Shown: positions 34,205 through 44,840 of the stretch, piece by piece
Numbering within the stretch: position 1 is the stretch's first letter
Layout of the letters: every line of letters begins with the position of its first letter
NCBI GenBank assembly: GCA_009733775.1
Contig: WOGZ01000158.1
Location: 1 to 64,000, forward strand
Direction of reading: 5' to 3'
Length of the DNA: 64,000 bases
From: Alectoria sarmentosa
Taxonomy: Eukaryota > Ascomycota > Lecanoromycetes > Lecanorales > Parmeliaceae
Position numbers and translations under genes: made by a program
Notes under the pieces: generated by a model
What the model was told of the DNA's origin: nothing
Seen by the model: only the letters and a program-made list of their open reading frames with translations
Database searches by the model: none

Positions 34205-34452
34205 GGATTGATTTAGTTGGTTGGTTGGTTGGTTGGTTGGTGATCGAATGGGGAAGGGAAGGAATGGAATGGGATGGAATGGGATGGGATGAGATGGGAT
34301 GGGATGGGATGGGATGGGATGGGATGGAATGGGATGATGGAATGGATTGGGATGGGATGGGATGGAATGGTATGGGATGGGATGGGATGGGATGGGATGG
34401 GATGGGATGGGATGGGATGGGATGGGATGGGATGGGATGGGATGGGATGGAT
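34205..34452. repeat. (GGTT)n and (GGGAT)n satellite-like tract
   Basis: GGTT units near 34214-34241 are followed from 34262 by GGATG/GGGAT pentamers, perfect over about 15 units in 34372-34450. The plus strand has G3-N2 spacing throughout. Open frames here are only translations of the repeat (MGWDG...). Confidence 0.95.
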
Positions 34453-34761
34453 TGAATTGTATGGATGGGGGTCTATTGAGTAGGATTTGGCTCGGATGGG
34501 ATTTTATTTATTTATTCGATGGGTTTTGTATGGATCGAGTGGGGATTCGGATTGGTTATTGGTTATTAAAGGATCTGCGTAGGTATGTTTGTTTGGTTGG
34601 TTGGTTCTTCGGTCCGGCAGCGGCGTCTTGACTGGTCAGCTGCAAAAGCGCACGAGGTGGAATTACCTGAGGATTGAGACAGGAAATGGACATGCGATCG
34701 CTCAGTATAGTGGGCCAGGACACCAACGCAAATCTGTCTCATCATATCATTCCCTACAAAT

Positions 34762-36550
34762 CTACCACTCCATTTTTTCTTTCACGTACATGTCCATATA
34801 CTCATCAACACCCATGTTCTCCAACTTGTCCTTATCCTTCCCCAGCTCAAGCAGCTCTTGCACTTTCTTCGGCTCAAAATGCGGCCCGAGATGCCTCTCG
34901 AATTTCTCCAAGATCTCCGGCTTCGCCTCCTCCCTCCTCAACTTATGCCCCAGCGGTGCCTCCACGACCGACTCTTCGAGCACGGTGCCATCCTTCAGCG
35001 TTACGGTCAGGGCGTTTGGTATGGTCCGCATGTTCGGGTCATGGTAGGCTCTGGTGAATTCGGGGTCCTCGACACAAGAGATGCTCCTCCTCAGTTTCTC
35101 GACGAGCGGGCTGGTGGCAGCTTCCGAGCCATCCGTGTAGTCGGTCGCGTGGAGACGGTTGAAGACGAGCATGGTGGCTACCATGTATTGTATGCAGTGG
35201 TCTCTGTCGGCGAAGTTATCCATGGGTTTATGTTGTTTGTCGATGATACGGATGCAAGCTTCGTGGGTGCGGCAAGTGATGGATTTGATGTCTTCTGCCG
35301 ACTTGCCTTGTTCTGCGAGGTGGGCGTTGATCTTTTTGGCGGCTTCGATGGCGGTTTGGGAGTGGAATTCGGCTGGGTAGAGAAACCGTTAGTTTTGGAG
35401 GGAATAGAAGGCTAAGGAGGAAACGTACCTGGGTATGAGACTTTGAAGAGTACGTTCTCCATCACGTAACTCCCATATGGTCGCTGAAACTCGAATTTCT
35501 TGCCCTTGAAGGCTACGTCGTAGAAACCCCAAACTGGGGCTGATAGTACCGTGGGAACGCCATGCTCGCCTTTTTGCACCTTCAGTACCAAGTTGACAGC
35601 TCTTTGGCATGCATCACCCGCGGCCCAAGATTTTCTCGACATTGTGTTCGGTGAATGTCGGTATGTCCGCAAGCTTTGCCCGTCAACCCAAGCCTGGGAT
35701 ATGGCATCCGCAGTCTGTCTTTCCGGTAGCCCCAGCATCTTTGAGACTACGGCCGCCGTGGCGACTTTGACCAGCACAACATGATCCAACCCAACCTTGT
35801 TGTAGGAGTTCTCCAGCGCCAAGCATCCTTGTATCTCATGTGCCTTGATCATGGCCTCCAGGACATCCTTGATCTTGACAATGGTCCCATTCCCAACATG
35901 CCCCCCAGCACGATTCGTTCTCGATATCCAGTCCGCCACCGCCAGTATTCCTCCCAGATTGTCTGAAGGGTGGCCCCATTCAGCTGCCAACCAGCAATCA
36001 TTGTAGTCCAACCATCGAATCATCGCTCCTATATTGAAGGCACCATTGACAGGATCAAGGACATATGGTGTACCGGGCACTCGAGTACCATGTGGGACGA
36101 CGGTCCCCTCAACAATGGGCCCGAGAAGCTTGGTGCACTCTTTAAATCGAAGGGCTTCGAGGCCGCAGCCGATGGTATCAAGGAAGACGAAACGAGCGGT
36201 TTCATACTATCAAAGGCATAGGGTCAATGGCGAACAAATCGAGAGTCTTGGCGAGACCATTCACATACAGCAAGATCCGAGTCAATTTTGTATTTGTGGA
36301 TGTAGCTGGCCATGTCCTTGATCTCTGGATCGAATTCCCTGACGCCGGCCACTGCAGGAGCACTGGATTGTAGGGCAGCCATTGTTGAGAAGGTACTCTT
36401 TATGTAAGCAGTAGGCAGTGCTCTCGAAGTCTGTAGCGAATGTGATGGGATTGTTGTCTGGGTTTTCCCACTTAAGCAACGACAGAAAGATCTCTGCAGT
36501 TTGAGCTGCCGAGTTGTATTTCGATTGACAATCCTCAATAAAGAGGACAT
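34762..36550 (-). CDS. Mitochondrial 2-methylcitrate dehydratase (MmgE/PrpD family)
   Basis: Exons 36269-36550, 35429-36206 and 34762-35372 (minus strand) give 556 residues. The first 55 or so residues are rich in Arg, Ser and Leu with almost no acids (MSSLLRIVNRNTTRQLKLQR), a mitochondrial presequence; a second Met precedes the conserved core. PrpD hallmarks are 'DTIGCGLEAL', 'GPIVEGTVVPHGTRVPGT', 'NGAFNIGAMIRWLDYNDCW', 'WGHPSDNLGGILAVADW', and later 'RKSWAAGDACQRAV' and 'MDNFADRDHCIQYMVA'. The enzyme dehydrates 2-methylcitrate to methylaconitate in the propionyl-CoA-detoxifying methylcitrate cycle. No other cycle gene is in the window. The C terminus is a charged helix. Related MmgE/PrpD members may use other substrates, but the match is close throughout. 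Confidence 0.93.
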
Positions 36551-39314
36551 GTCTAATGCACTGGCTGTATACCTATTGGCGCGAGAGAATACAGCAAGAT
36601 CACTGGCGTTCACATGAGATTGGCGTCAATCGGACAGCTCTTGGAGGGGACAAGTGCAATCCCTCGGCTCTCGGAAAATCATAGTGCCGGCTTTACCTCG
36701 GCACTGGGAATCAAAGTAGCCAGATTGGAAACAAACACAAAGCAAGAGCCACCATCCATTGTTGCCATTGTCAGCACATCCATTCGTTCGTCTCTCCCTC
36801 AAAACTTCTTCATAGATCAAACCATTTGTGTTGACTCTAATTTGGTTCAGGGTGACATTGACAGTGTCTGGCTTTGAGAATGCTGGCTATCCAACTTTGG
36901 TTGGGTAGGTGAAGGGCGTGAGAAACCAAGAATCAACCTTCAGTCAGCGTGGTACGTTATAAGTATCCTGGCGGCGTGATTTATACACACTTGTCAGAAT
37001 ATGGCATGATGGACAAGATCGCGATTTGAGACAGTTTTCGCAGAATCAACGTCGTGCGTAAATTTATGGCGATGAGGTAAGCCTTCTTCTAAAGCATGCA
37101 AGCAAGGTACGGCAGCTCAGCCAATCAGAGTATGACTTGCAGCCAGGTGCCTGAATTTCATGTCAGGATGTGATTACGTTCAATAAGCGGCTGAATTGGG
37201 AGACCGCAATTTGAGCGCAGAAAGGCTGCATGTCAGAACTTTAAGTGGAAAAAAATCTTGCAGACTGCTGAGAGCGAAGCGTCTTACGCATGTGGGCGGA
37301 CTGGTGGTGCCTACGTTACATGGCGACCTTATCACACATCTGATGAGCATGGGCAACTAGGATTGTTTGATTTGCTGGCACAGGCGAAGTACAAGATTAC
37401 CAGATGGAGTACCGAAATCCGCAACTCGGGACGCATAATCTTCTAAGCAAGCATAAAATGACACTCGGCTGGGGTTCCGTGTGACCTCGAGGCATTCATT
37501 TCAGCTCGAAACTCGCTCCCCTTCGAGGCAGTGGTGTTCAATACCGCTCAGCTCTCTAATTTCGATTCGATAGGGGAAGGTAATGCCCAATAAATTCAGT
37601 GAAAACCTGGTCCGCCAAGCATAGTCAATTCATGCACGTCTGAAAATTGAGAGGGTGCACTTCCTTCAATCGAGGCAAGGCTTTAATGATCCACTAAAGC
37701 CGTCCCATGCTTTACGTAATGTAGTATCCAGCCTTGCTGGAGGTGCAGTGAGCAATTCGTTCAATGAATGAGTCATCTACGGGAAACGGTGTCTCCAGCA
37801 TTCAGCCAATAACATGGATGGTACACTTTGAATCACGGGGCTCCGTCTTACTCAGAGCCACCTTCATCCGACGCCAGCTTTCGTATCTGGGCCAGAGTCA
37901 GATGAAGTCGAAGACTATTTGGCCTCACCGAAAAGTATCTAGCCTTGCGAAATACCGCAAGCAATTCTGTTTCTCATTGGGACTAGCTGCAGAAGACCAC
38001 GCCTCCATTATGCAAGCCACTGAACGAACGAGAAGCCTTTCAATCATGATGCACTGTCTCACTCGATAGGCAGCCATCGCCACCGCTCATTCCCATAATC
38101 GTATGAAACGGACCCGAAGGCGCTGTGACCTCGGAGATATTTACTCTTTTTGAAGTCGCAACGAGCAACAAGTTCCTCATACGAGCCGGCTTTAGAGAAC
38201 AAGGCCTCTGTTATACGAGCAATCCATTACGCAGGGAACTTCAAGATTACGGGACCACCTCTCTCCCAGAGGAAAATATATTTTCATTTCCATGTTCAAG
38301 TTAAAGTATGGATTCAGAGAACTGGCGAAGCAGGGCTTTGCTGCCCTGGACAAGACACCAGGAATTTCTTAGTGAATTGCCCACGTGTGGTCGCGATTGG
38401 GATTGAGGAGCAGCATCATGCTTTCCAAGTTACCACCCGCCGATGGCTGGCGGGCGTCTCAATGCGAGACCGTCACAGGCGCTGTCTTACCAACAATGAA
38501 CAGATGGCTGGATTATGCGTGAATGAAGTACAAGATACAGAAGTAAGCCAGGTGACAGAATCACGAGTGCAAATGGCCAGGAGTAAGCCAACGGAAAAGA
38601 TTATAATCTTATAAACCAATTCAGACAGGCTCTCAAGGACTGGATAGCAGTGGTGTATGACTGATCCCACCGGCTGGTCCGGGAACCCGGAGATGCTATA
38701 ATCTGCTTTCGCAGTGCCAGGGCATATTGACCGTCAAGATATGCAGCCTGCGTGTTGGTAGGCCTCGCGGTGATGAATTACAGTGTTCTTTCATCAACGT
38801 CTTAATCAGAGGGAGTTTTACCATTACGGTGGCATTTCCAGATGCGTCTTGATGATAACCCAAGCTTCCTGCATGGCGATGGCGGTTTGAAATTCTTACT
38901 GTCCCAGCCATATGTGACTGTAAAATGGACCCGGGCTTGGACCAAATTTTCGCTAAACGAATTTGAGTGCTTATTGCCCCGCTCGTATACTGCTCCACCA
39001 CAGACGTGAGATGAGTCAGCTGCGGGAAACATAGCCCCCATCATCCAGTCAACATGGGAGATGTCTGTATTCGAAGCTTTGTCTCGCTCAGACCGGGATC
39101 CGAGGTCGGATTTCATACTCAGCACGGGCATCAGACCGAGCTGAATGGCACCCATGTGGTCCCCAAAAGCGTATATAAACCCTCACGCCGTCCTGGAATT
39201 CACTGCGATTATCTATCAACAGTAAATACTCATTAGTCATCTTTCTTTCAAATCTAATCCATCTTAGCCTATCTCAATCCGATCAGGCATCAATCTAACA
39301 CCCTCAAACTCAAC
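36551..39314. other. Intergenic region, no gene recognised
   Basis: About 2.8 kb between the divergent PrpD gene and the small secreted protein gene. Short frames near 37.8-38.6 kb show no domain or splice support. Confidence 0.6.
39172..39180 (+). promoter_or_regulatory. TATA box of the small secreted protein gene
   Basis: TATATAAAC about 135 nt before the start codon, followed by a C/T-rich leader; position and sequence fit a canonical TATA element. Confidence 0.6.
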
Positions 39315-39778
39315 ATGAAGTACCTCTCGATCGCGGCAAGCATCTTTGCTTACGTAGCAACAGTGTAAGTACCCACATCATCACACCATATCCTTCTGTT
39401 CCTTTAACATCTTGATTCTTTAGACACTGCGCTGCCCTAGCCCAAGGCTCAATCAACCCCGGCGGCCCCATTCAGCAATGCACCTTCACCGCCACTCCCT
39501 GCGCGCCTTTCAACAGCGGACCTACCGAAACAATCACTGTGTATGAGCAGCCGTTCGTCAGCACCGTCACGAAATCCTTCGACTGCCAAGGTTGTGCAGA
39601 TGTGACCGTCATTCCCAGAGACTGCTTTGGGGTTGGGCTTGTAAGCCTTTTCTTTGCCTGCCGAATGCATGGGATTTGCACTAACGACGGAATGTAGCCC
39701 ATCAGAACCACCACTTTTACGTTTGACAATGCCCGGTCAACTACCACCACCGATGTCTGCAGCCCGACGCCCAACTGA
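39315..39778 (+). CDS. Small secreted cysteine-rich protein
   Basis: Three exons (39315-39364, 39424-39640, 39698-39778) give 115 residues; both introns (59 and 57 nt) have consensus ends. Residues 1 to about 21 form a signal peptide (MKYLSIAASIFAYVATVHCA), leaving a mature protein of about 95 residues with six Cys (QC, PC, DCQGC, DC, VC) and many Thr/Ser. The size, even cysteine number and signal fit small secreted proteins and candidate effectors of fungi, but no family is recognised. A TATA box and short leader precede it. Because every exon is short, a simple open-frame search would not show this gene. Function is unknown. Confidence 0.82.
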
Positions 39779-40099
39779 TGACCGAGTAAGACATGGCTCA
39801 GCGGTGGGCTCCTAGGTTGATATCGAACCTTTAAGAAAGCGGTGCCTTCTACCGCCGAGTAGTGGTGGCTCTTGGAGTTCGGTTGATGGATACTGCGATG
39901 TCGATGCATATGGCTGAAGACGAACGCTGAAAAACACTCGCTCAATCTTTTCTTTTAGATAGCCCAATGGCTGCGCAATGTTTGCCGGCAAAGCAGGCGG
40001 AATCATTGCTTTCCTTCGATATCATCTTCCCCATTTCCAATATGAATTACGAATAAAAGTCTGCTACCATTGGGCCGATAACCCTAAACCTGCTCTCTT

Positions 40100-40100
<1 letters not shown>

Positions 40101-40147
<47 letters not shown>

Positions 40148-40168
40148 TCTCTCTCTCTCTCTCTCTCT
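40101..40168. repeat. (CT)n microsatellite
   Basis: CT dinucleotides with one CA interruption at 40141; about 400 nt before the SET gene start. Confidence 0.95.
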
Positions 40169-40571
40169 TTGTATTAATTCTCTAGTTGCTGGCTGCTCTA
40201 TTGTGTCGCTTTGTGCAATCGATTGATTGTCTTTGGCATTGTGTGTGCGCGCGGCCCGAGTGTCTGGTTGTACTGGTCCGACACTTCTTGCACAAAGCGC
40301 ACAATTCATTGTCATGCGACCACCCCCCAGTTTCACTTTCCCTTTCAATGGACCAGTACACAATAGCCATTATTCTCGCTCGAATAAAGACGAGCAACAG
40401 ATCTATCAGGCACACGTCAAAGTCTACTATCCCCATCTCATCTCCCACTGACTTTCAACCCCTCTTCTTTCTGCATCGATAACTGCGCAGTCGACTTCCT
40501 CCAATCCCAGACCATTCACAGATTTCGACTCCGACTCTTGAGCACTCTCCACACCCTCCTCGAAACCAACC

Positions 40572-42258
40572 ATGAAGTCCCTCCCAACGACAGCTGGAAG
40601 CTCAGGCAGCTCCACAGGCAGCAAGAAAGCGTCATCGCATCCCACCGGATCGGGGATCCAGAAGACACCCGCTCGGACGAAGAAAGCCATCAAGGTTGAG
40701 AGTGGGCGGGAAGAGAAGAAATGGCAGTTATTTTTCGATTCCGCGCGCGAGGTCGGTGCTGATGATGATGATGATGATGATGATGCGACAGTACGGGGGC
40801 GCTTTTTTGACCTTTTTGCAGAAGAAGGTTCAACGAAGGGAGCGGAGGCGGAGGCGGAGGCGGAACAAAGATCCTCCAAGGACACAGGTGAGGATTCCGA
40901 ATACGATGTCAAGGGGCTAATGGCGCAGATCTACAAGGACCTCCACCGCGTCGCTGCTGCCCAGGCTTCCAAAGCCGCTTCGAGAGTAGCCGGGACCGAG
41001 AGAGTCGCTCTCGGAGAACTCAGCGACACCGATCTGTTACTGCGAGAAGTGTCCGTCGGCGTGGCGAGCGTCATAAGTAAGTTTCTTTTTTTAACTCATC
41101 CAATTCCCCACACCTAACCCCTAACTGACTGACCACTCATCCCCAGAATCCGCCCTCGCCCACCTGTACGATCCCAAAGAGCCGCGATCCAGCGAGGTGT
41201 GGGACGCTGACGAAAAAATGGCCCGGTGCACGACCCGCGACGATCCTTCCTACGCGCGGTACGGCAACCTGGCCGCTGCTCAACCCGGCTGGAAGTTCCT
41301 GAGCAAATTAGCCCACTCGCCTGCGTTCTGCGAAGCGGCCACGTACCTCGACGCACCCACGTGGCAGATAGTCTCCGCCAGCATCGACGCAAACGCCGTG
41401 AGCTTGACCGTCTTCGCCGAGGAGCACGGCCTGGAATGGTGGACGGAGCTCATCCGTCTGAACAACCTCTTCCCCTCGCCTCACGACTTCAGCAAATATA
41501 AGCCGTCGAAGCCGAAGAAAATGACCCCGCACAAATGGGTCGTCACCGACAAGCTCGCGGACATCCACCGCCCGACCTTCGACGGCGAGACCCAGCTCAA
41601 CATCCGCAACAACATCTACCGCGCCCGCGCCTTCCACGACGCCCCTCCGCCGCCCCACTGGCCCGCCGACCGCCCTTACCCCGAAGATCCCACCAAAGTC
41701 CACATCGCGAGCCTCCGACCCTGCCTGAGCTGCCAATCCCACATCCTCTGCGCCTGCTCCTTCGCCCACAGTCCCGCTATCCACCCCCCGCTCGTCGAGC
41801 TGCGCGCCTACGGCCCCAAAGGCGTCGGCGTGCGCGCGCTCGAGCGAATCCCCGCCGGCGCCATCCTCGGCGAATACGTCGGCGAGGTCCTGCCGTACGA
41901 TTACGCGGGCGACCCGGTGTACGCGCTCGATTTCAGCATTCCCGGGCGCGGGGAGGAGGAGGTGGTGGCGACGATCAGCGCGAAGCGGTGGGGGAATTGG
42001 ACGCGGTTTATCAACCATTCGTGCGAGGCGTCGACGCGGTTCAAGGCGCTGGTGTTGGGGGGCCGGTGTCGGAGCGTGGTGCAGGCGGTCCGGGATATCG
42101 AGGCGTTTGAGGAGGTGACGGTGGATTATGGGGAGGGGTATTGGAGGGAGAGGAGGTGTGAGTGTGGGGCTGCGGGGTGTCGTGAGGGGAGGAAGAAGGG
42201 GATGGGGGAGAAGGGGCCTGAGGAGTGGGATGTTGGGACGGTGGTTCGTGAGGACTAG
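40572..42258 (+). CDS. SET-domain protein lysine methyltransferase with post-SET cysteines
   Basis: Exons 40572-41076 and 41147-42258 (70-nt intron) give 538 residues. The N-terminal 170 residues are low in order: Ser/Lys-rich, an Asp8 run encoded by a (GAT)n tract, and AEAEAEAE. A middle segment has 'CLSCQSHILCACSF', a reduced pre-SET-like cysteine group. The SET core shows 'GPKGVGVRALERIPAGAILGEYVGEV', the AdoMet/pseudoknot motif RFINHSCEAS (near residue 457) and the catalytic-Tyr region 'VTVDYGEGYW'. The post-SET motif CECGAAGC follows. Family role: methylation of lysine, usually on histones, in the nucleus. The target residue cannot be told; the short pre-SET differs from canonical Clr4/Dim-5 enzymes. 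Confidence 0.9.
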
Positions 42259-42504
42259 TTTTCAGGAGAAGGGGCTGGGGTGTGTTAGTGGTTGGGGAGA
42301 GGAGACGGAATGGGTTGTAAGATGAGGCTCTATTAGTCGTGAGTATTGGGAGACTTACTGCGTGATCCAACCAGTATGTACCACAATCTCAATTTTCCCT
42401 TGGATAAACGCCTTCGGCTGCCGAGATGTTTAAATTATGACGCTTCCCACAACTATTGGACTTCAAACAAATTCACAATGAGAAAAACACTAATGTTGTA
42501 CCGA

Positions 42505-43080
42505 CTAGAAAGTTCCATCAGGGCCGGGTTCAATTTCGATAAAGAGAAAAGTGTAGAGAAGGATCCAAATCGGGCGGATTGAGCGGATGACAGCGGCGGT
42601 GGCGTTGATGGCGGCGACTGCATCAGGTCTAAGAACATTTCTTGTGTCTATAGTCGAGAACGGCACGTTTTCTTGCAGATAGATGGCTTCGAGATGATAG
42701 GAGTCGTGGAGTTCAAGAAACGCTGTATGTATGTTACATAGTGTACAGTAGCGAAGGCCAAGACCTTCACCTTTCAAATAACGGCGGGACTGCATGAGTA
42801 TAATCGAGGAGGAAAAATCGTGTTGGTCAACCCACCTCTCATTCCATCCTAGATCATCGGCTTCCGCTGAGATTTGGTTCAAATGATCCTGGAGCTTGAC
42901 ATCTTTCCCACCACACACATTCTCAAAGAGCAAATTCAAGCCGAGTCAGGCCGTCGGCTAGCGGGTGTGATGGACAACAGAACCAAGGCTCGGGATGACT
43001 AGCCGCCGCGAAAACACAACGGTAGATAAGACACCCAAAAGCGCCATTGCGACGAAGGAAAGAGGGCCGCTTGTGCGCAT
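42505..43080 (-). CDS. Possible hypothetical membrane-associated protein (unclear structure)
   Basis: An ATG at 43080 opens 40 codons with one strong hydrophobic helix (PLSFVAMALLGVLSTVVF). About 20 nt later a second frame of 144 codons (42505-42939) has coding-like composition and ends in another hydrophobic helix. I could not find a convincing intron joining them, so this may be one gene with an unusual splice, a broken gene, or chance. No family is recognised. It faces the secreted protein gene at 43196 across about 115 nt. Confidence 0.25.
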
Positions 43081-43195
43081 CTTTACTAGAAGACACCAGT
43101 AGTTCCAACCTTGGCTAATAGCACGGAGTGGAAATGTCAGGATTGCGAACCCTAGATGTCGATTGCCTTTTGCAAGGGACGAGATCCGAAAGACC

Positions 43196-43810
43196 ATGCA
43201 TACGACCGACGCATGCAGGCTACTACTGCGCAGCAGCGTCCTGCTTGTAGCATCCGCTGTACTTGCTGGCAGCGCAGAATCCTCGACATCTTCAGATGGC
43301 ACTATCCTCCAGCAGAAAAACTCCACACCATGGACACCTTTACCTTTGACAATCCCATTGAACGCCACATTGGCCTCCCCGAATACTCATACCCCAATCT
43401 CCGCCCCTCCCGTCGTCCCCATAATCGGCACAGACATGTTCCTTCGAATCACCTATATCGGCGAAAGCTGGTTCGCGCTCTCCCTCCTCGAAGGGCTCTT
43501 CTCTAGCGCGTATTATCAGATCAAAGAGACCGTTGCCGCGTATCCCGACGACCCCGTGAAGCCTCTGCCATGGTTCCATAGCCAATACAACAAGCAGTGG
43601 CGGGACACGCTTGCGATTCGGATCCGGGGGAACCAGGGCAAGTTTTTGACGTGGCTGCAGTTGGAGAGGGTTTTAGACGGGTTACTGGGTTTCATGGAGG
43701 GAGAGCCGAAGCAGTTGCATCCGATTAACTTTGAGGTCAACGTGTTGGGAGAGGGGGAGGTGGCCGCGGGGGTGTTGTGGTATTCGCATAGTCCGCCTGC
43801 AGCGGCTTGA
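43196..43810 (+). CDS. Secreted hypothetical protein
   Basis: Single exon, 204 residues. The first ATG (43196) begins MHTTDACRLLLRSSVLLVAS, an n-region plus hydrophobic core, with likely cleavage after AGSA near residue 27. The mature part has no cysteine. Two halves are visible: a Pro/Thr-rich linker, then 'MFLRITYIGESWFALSLLEGLF' and 'KFLTWLQLERVLDGLLGFME'. The ending 'FEVNVLGEGEVAAGVLWYS' looks like a beta-rich tail. Similar helix-then-strand layouts occur in uncharacterised secreted fungal proteins, but I cannot name a family. The next secreted protein gene starts 250 nt downstream on the same strand. Confidence 0.72.
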   Translation: MHTTDACRLLLRSSVLLVASAVLAGSAESSTSSDGTILQQKNSTPWTPLPLTIPLNATLASPNTHTPISAPPVVPIIGTDMFLRITYIGESWFALSLLEGLFSSAYYQIKETVAAYPDDPVKPLPWFHSQYNKQWRDTLAIRIRGNQGKFLTWLQLERVLDGLLGFMEGEPKQLHPINFEVNVLGEGEVAAGVLWYSHSPPAAA

Positions 43811-44060
43811 GAGGAAAGATGGCGAGGGTGGAGTGACTGAATAGCATGATTGCTAGTGTTTGTGGAATCGAGAGTTGTATGTGTTATCGCGGAGGGAACT
43901 CACTGCTGCAGCGCCATTGGTGAGCGAGCGGGATGGTCGATTAGCGTTGGACCTGGAGGATGCGCATAGCCGATGCGTGCCATAGCGTATGTATATGCAA
44001 TCAAATACCCGTCAAGGCCGCTCGCTGGACTCCTTCGCGCACGCTTCAACATCATTCAGT

Positions 44061-44840
44061 ATGCCAACCCGTTTCCAACCATCTCTAGCAAAGACATACC
44101 TCGCGATACAAAGCCTTCTCCTCCTCCTCTCCACCACCGCATCACCAATCACGAACATCACAACCCCCATACTCACCCTCCCCACCAATGACATCGGCAT
44201 CCAATGTACCAAAGCGCAAACCTGGGTCGCCGGCGGCTTCCACCGAAGCGACTGTCTCGGAATAATCGACTATATTTGGAAGAACGAAGCCTTGGAGCGC
44301 GAAAGTCAAGACTACGAATTTACCTCTCTCGGAGCGACTGCTAAGACGGATTTGCCAAAGATAGTGACACCGAGGAAGTATGAATATCGCACTTGTGTCG
44401 TTACGATAGCGATGTTGGATCGATTCCAGCCACGAGAGTTGCCTGGTTCCGATTTCAGGGAGAGGTACGAGGAGACGGATGTGGCAAAATTTGAGGGTGT
44501 TTGGTCTGCGGCCGTTACGGTTGACTTTAATTGTGGGCGGTTTGGGAAGGCGGGGTGGGTTGTTATGGGTAAGTGATGATTCTTTCTTGAAGGAAGTTAC
44601 CTTGTATTACTTTCCCGGTAGCTTGAACAGAAGGTTCAGGATTGGTAATGTTATATGTCTTTTCAAGAATAGAAAGAGCCGTGTACTGACCTCGAGACCG
44701 TGACAGGAGAACAAGAAAGCATCGGGGTTCTCATCATGACGAGTGGTTCGGCAGAGGATAGGAACATCCCGGACGGCCCGCCTTCGGGCTTCATCACTTT
44801 GCCTAATGGCACAAATTTGGTAGAGTCCAGCGGTAGGTAG
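44061..44840 (+). CDS. Secreted hypothetical protein with conserved cysteines
   Basis: Exon 1 44061-44568, 138-nt intron, exon 2 44707-44840; 213 residues. The start ATG lies in MPTRFQPSLAKTYLAIQSLL, followed by a Leu-rich core and likely cleavage near residue 28 (TTASP). The mature protein has four Cys: 'IQCTKAQTWVAGGFHRSDC', 'YRTC' and 'VDFNC', suggesting two disulfides. Exon 2 adds 'ESIGVLIMTSG' and ends with a stop at 44838. GTAGGT overlaps that stop and could act as a donor, so a further exon is possible. No family is recognised. Extracellular location is inferred from the signal. Confidence 0.7.

Noticed and set aside
34144..34631. Plus-strand frames rich in Met-Gly-Trp-Asp
   Set aside because: Pure translation of the GGGAT repeat.
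41308..42018. 236-codon minus-strand frame
   Set aside because: Antisense shadow of the G+C-rich SET gene.
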